A stretch of 64,000 nucleotides of DNA from JAIBJN01 sp963775505 (GTDB taxonomy: Bacteria > Actinomycetota > Thermoleophilia > Gaiellales > Gaiellaceae). How positions within the stretch are numbered: position 1 is the stretch's first letter; every line of letters starts with the position of its first letter. The notes below the pieces were generated by a model, which was not told the DNA's origin, ran no database searches, and saw nothing but the letters and a program-made list of their open reading frames with translations. Both the position numbers and the translations under genes were made by a program. Shown piece by piece: positions 62,260-64,000 of the stretch. The stretch spans positions 670,045 to 734,044 of the forward strand of contig CAVZIL010000008.1 of the NCBI GenBank assembly GCA_963775505.1, read 5' to 3'.

Positions 62260-63741
62260 TCATGCGATCGCGGGCAGTCGGCCGGACTCCACGGCTTCGC
62301 GGAGAGCTGTGTAGTCGCGCTCGTTCTGGTCGGCGTAGATCTCCGCGAACGAGGCCAGCGCGCGATCGAACGCATCGCCCTTGCCGAGATAGCTCGCGAT
62401 CGCGAGCGCATCGCCCGAGCGGGCGTGTGCGCGCGCGAGGGTCCAGCCACAGATGTGGGCGTAGAAAGCGAGCGCACGCGGATTCATCGAGTCGATGTCG
62501 CCCGAGCCCTTGCCGTCCCAGAGCTGACGCACGTAGAAGTCGGCCTGCACGCCGAATTGGTCGACCCGTGTCCAGCCGAGCATGATGTCGCTCGCCGCCT
62601 GCATGAGGCGCTGCCCCGCGACGACGCGCCTTCCGTGGTTGGAGAACTCGGTCTCGCCGAGGAAGGGCTCGAGCACGGACCGGTCGGCCTGCTTGATCTG
62701 GAGGAAAAGCGGGTCGTCGACATCGCGGCCCAGAAGGAGAGCGATCCAGGCGCGTGAGCCGACGCTGCCCACCCCGACGACCTTGCGTGCAGCGTGGGCG
62801 TAGCGGAAGCGTTCGAGCAGACGCCGATGGTCGTCCGTGAGGGTCTTGCGGTAGGACGCGAGCACGCCCTGGACGAACCCCTCGATCTGCTCCGCATCCG
62901 CGCCTGCGTCCGCTGCGACTTCCTCGATCGGCACGATGAGCGGCGGGTCGCTGACGATGCGGGGCTCCCCGCCCACGACCTCGGTCAGCTTGGCAAGCGC
63001 CCTGAGGCTGTCCTTCGTCTGCGCCTTGACGACGCTCTCCTGCGTCCGCTTCGCCTGTTTCTTCGAGGCGACCTGGTTGACCAGCCGCATGAGCTCGTCC
63101 TTGTCGAGGCGCGCGTACCAGACCTCGAGGTCCCTCATTCCGGCGAGGGCGGCCATCGCTTCACGGTAGGAACGAACGGCCTCGAGGTTGACGGTACGAC
63201 GCTCCTTCTCGTCGAAGCCGCGGTCCCTGCCCGCGACCGCAAAGCTCGCGACGAGGCGCTTGACGTCCCACTCGAATGGGCCCGGCAAGGTCTCGTCGAA
63301 GTCGTTGAGGCCGAAGACAAGCCGGCGGTCCGGTCCCGCGAATCCGCCGAAGTTGGACAGATGCGCGTCTCCGCACAACTGCGTTTGCAGGCCCGTGCGG
63401 GGTGAACCTGCGAGATCGGCCGCCATGACGTAGGCGGCGCCCCGGAAGAACGTGAAGGGGGACACGAGCATCCGGCCGTACCGGATCGGGAGGAGCTCGG
63501 GGAGGCGGGTGGCCGCCTGCTCGTCGAGCAGCTCGACCGGATCGCGCCGACCGGTGGCCGGCTCCCACTCCGCATGGCTCGAGCGCGGTACCTCGCCCCG
63601 CACCTGCTTTCCCCGCGCGGCGCGCTCCGCAGGTGTGAGCCAAGCCTCGACCCTCCGCGAGGACGCTTTCTTCGGGCCCGATTCCGACTCCGATCCGCGG
63701 CGGCGGGTGGGTGGCGTCTCCGGGTGTTCAACGCCCGCCAT
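62260..63741 (-). CDS. DUF2252 family protein
   Basis: A 493-residue DUF2252 protein: RYGRMLVSPFTFFRGAAYVM, LCGDAHLSNFGGF, and LNDFDETLPGPFEWDVKRL in the N-terminal third, and the KVVGVGSVGSRAWIALLLGR segment later. The motifs GDAHLSNFG and NDFDE resemble the catalytic HGDxxxxN and DxD of aminoglycoside-phosphotransferase-like kinases, so a kinase-like fold is likely, though no substrate is known. The ATG at 63741 has AAGGA eight bases upstream; an ATG nine bases earlier is less well placed. Confidence 0.92.
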   Translation of the reverse strand: MAGVEHPETPPTRRRGSESESGPKKASSRRVEAWLTPAERAARGKQVRGEVPRSSHAEWEPATGRRDPVELLDEQAATRLPELLPIRYGRMLVSPFTFFRGAAYVMAADLAGSPRTGLQTQLCGDAHLSNFGGFAGPDRRLVFGLNDFDETLPGPFEWDVKRLVASFAVAGRDRGFDEKERRTVNLEAVRSYREAMAALAGMRDLEVWYARLDKDELMRLVNQVASKKQAKRTQESVVKAQTKDSLRALAKLTEVVGGEPRIVSDPPLIVPIEEVAADAGADAEQIEGFVQGVLASYRKTLTDDHRRLLERFRYAHAARKVVGVGSVGSRAWIALLLGRDVDDPLFLQIKQADRSVLEPFLGETEFSNHGRRVVAGQRLMQAASDIMLGWTRVDQFGVQADFYVRQLWDGKGSGDIDSMNPRALAFYAHICGWTLARAHARSGDALAIASYLGKGDAFDRALASFAEIYADQNERDYTALREAVESGRLPAIA

Positions 63742-63820
63742 GATCAGCATCCTTGCCGATCGCGCCTCGGCAGCAATGATTCCGGATTCACGTGGGCAAG
63801 CACGCGGCCCTGGCGGCAGA

Positions 63821-63997
63821 TCACGGGCCGTCTCCCAAGTTGGCGATGAATTTGATGGCCGTGATGCTCGGCAGAAAAACGTACCCTGCGGCCTTGGTCG
63901 TAACGAAGCTCATGAGACCCGTAACCTCGATCGGCGGGCCCCCGTCTGCCTGAGGTATGACGAAGATGCTTTCCGCCGGGTCCTGGGTGCCGAGCAG
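63821..63997 (-). CDS. C-terminal end of a possible Dyp-type peroxidase
   Basis: The last 58 residues of a gene entering from the right edge: SIFVIPQADGGPPIEVTGLM, then SFVTTKAAGYVFLPSITAIK and FIANLGDG, ending at TGA 63821-63823. The FVTTxxxxYxFLPSxxAxxFIA pattern resembles the C terminus of Dyp-type heme peroxidases, which are heme enzymes of broad substrate range. Only the end is visible; the catalytic Asp and proximal His lie outside the window. It is too little to be firm. Confidence 0.5.
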   Translation of the reverse strand: MLGTQDPAESIFVIPQADGGPPIEVTGLMSFVTTKAAGYVFLPSITAIKFIANLGDGP

Positions 63998-64000
63998 TGG

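Overview
The window is high-GC DNA with many GTG and TTG starts and strong Shine-Dalgarno sites. The block comF-family / hpf / secA / prfB / ftsE / ftsX / S41 protease / RNase R / smpB / ssrA, together with a GerW-like protein, a poxvirus-type topoisomerase IB and DUF2252, DUF4239 and LtrA proteins, points to a soil-type Actinomycetota. Class Thermoleophilia (Gaiella/Solirubrobacter-like) is the best guess, but that rank is inference.

Layout. (i) 1-6,965: a minus-strand branched-chain-type ABC importer (livH, a frameshifted livM, livK, the start of livG), divergent across a short region with a 20-bp-period direct repeat from a plus-strand sugar operon (VOC protein, xylose-isomerase-like TIM barrel, xylulokinase, and a relic of a Gfo/Idh/MocA dehydrogenase that has lost its middle). 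(ii) 7,014-18,986: an intact housekeeping block. prfB uses the classic +1 programmed frameshift. A 167-bp element with terminal inverted repeats lies between secA and prfB. smpB and its RNA partner ssrA (tmRNA) are close neighbours. (iii) 18,987-37,200: accessory DNA. The 3' end of ssrA recurs as a perfect 34-bp copy at 28,811 and as decayed copies at 34,757 and 37,149; a copy of the downstream flank sits at 29,893. These look like attachment-site scars of elements that integrated serially into ssrA. Between them lie a two-kinase/one-regulator/ABC-transporter/lipase operon, in which both kinases share an exact 880-bp repeat, and a decaying set (VOC, NUDIX, ANTAR fragment, tandem epoxide hydrolases, M50 protease, aldo/keto reductase, flippase-like membrane protein). 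No integrase is visible. (iv) 37,202-44,091: a K+ channel, a PadR-controlled ABC transporter with a leaderless promoter/operator, and a multiply frameshifted LuxR-type ATPase regulator. (v) 44,190-54,987: an ECF sigma/cupin/flavin oxidoreductase/epimerase group, a SoxR-type regulator facing a DUF5519/metallo-beta-lactamase-fold pair across a 19-bp-spacer promoter, a DHFR-like protein, GerW, LtrA and small proteins including a 21-residue membrane peptide. (vi) 55,059-64,000: topoisomerase IB, an MMPL exporter with two small downstream genes, a DUF4239/DUF4337-like membrane pair, an MFS drug exporter, DUF2252 and the end of a possible Dyp-type peroxidase.

Single-base frameshifts cluster at 30.6-42.6 kb and in livM, while the housekeeping block and the last 20 kb show none. 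This suggests real gene decay, or locally poor sequence, rather than evenly spread error. All family names come from reading motifs; no searches were run.
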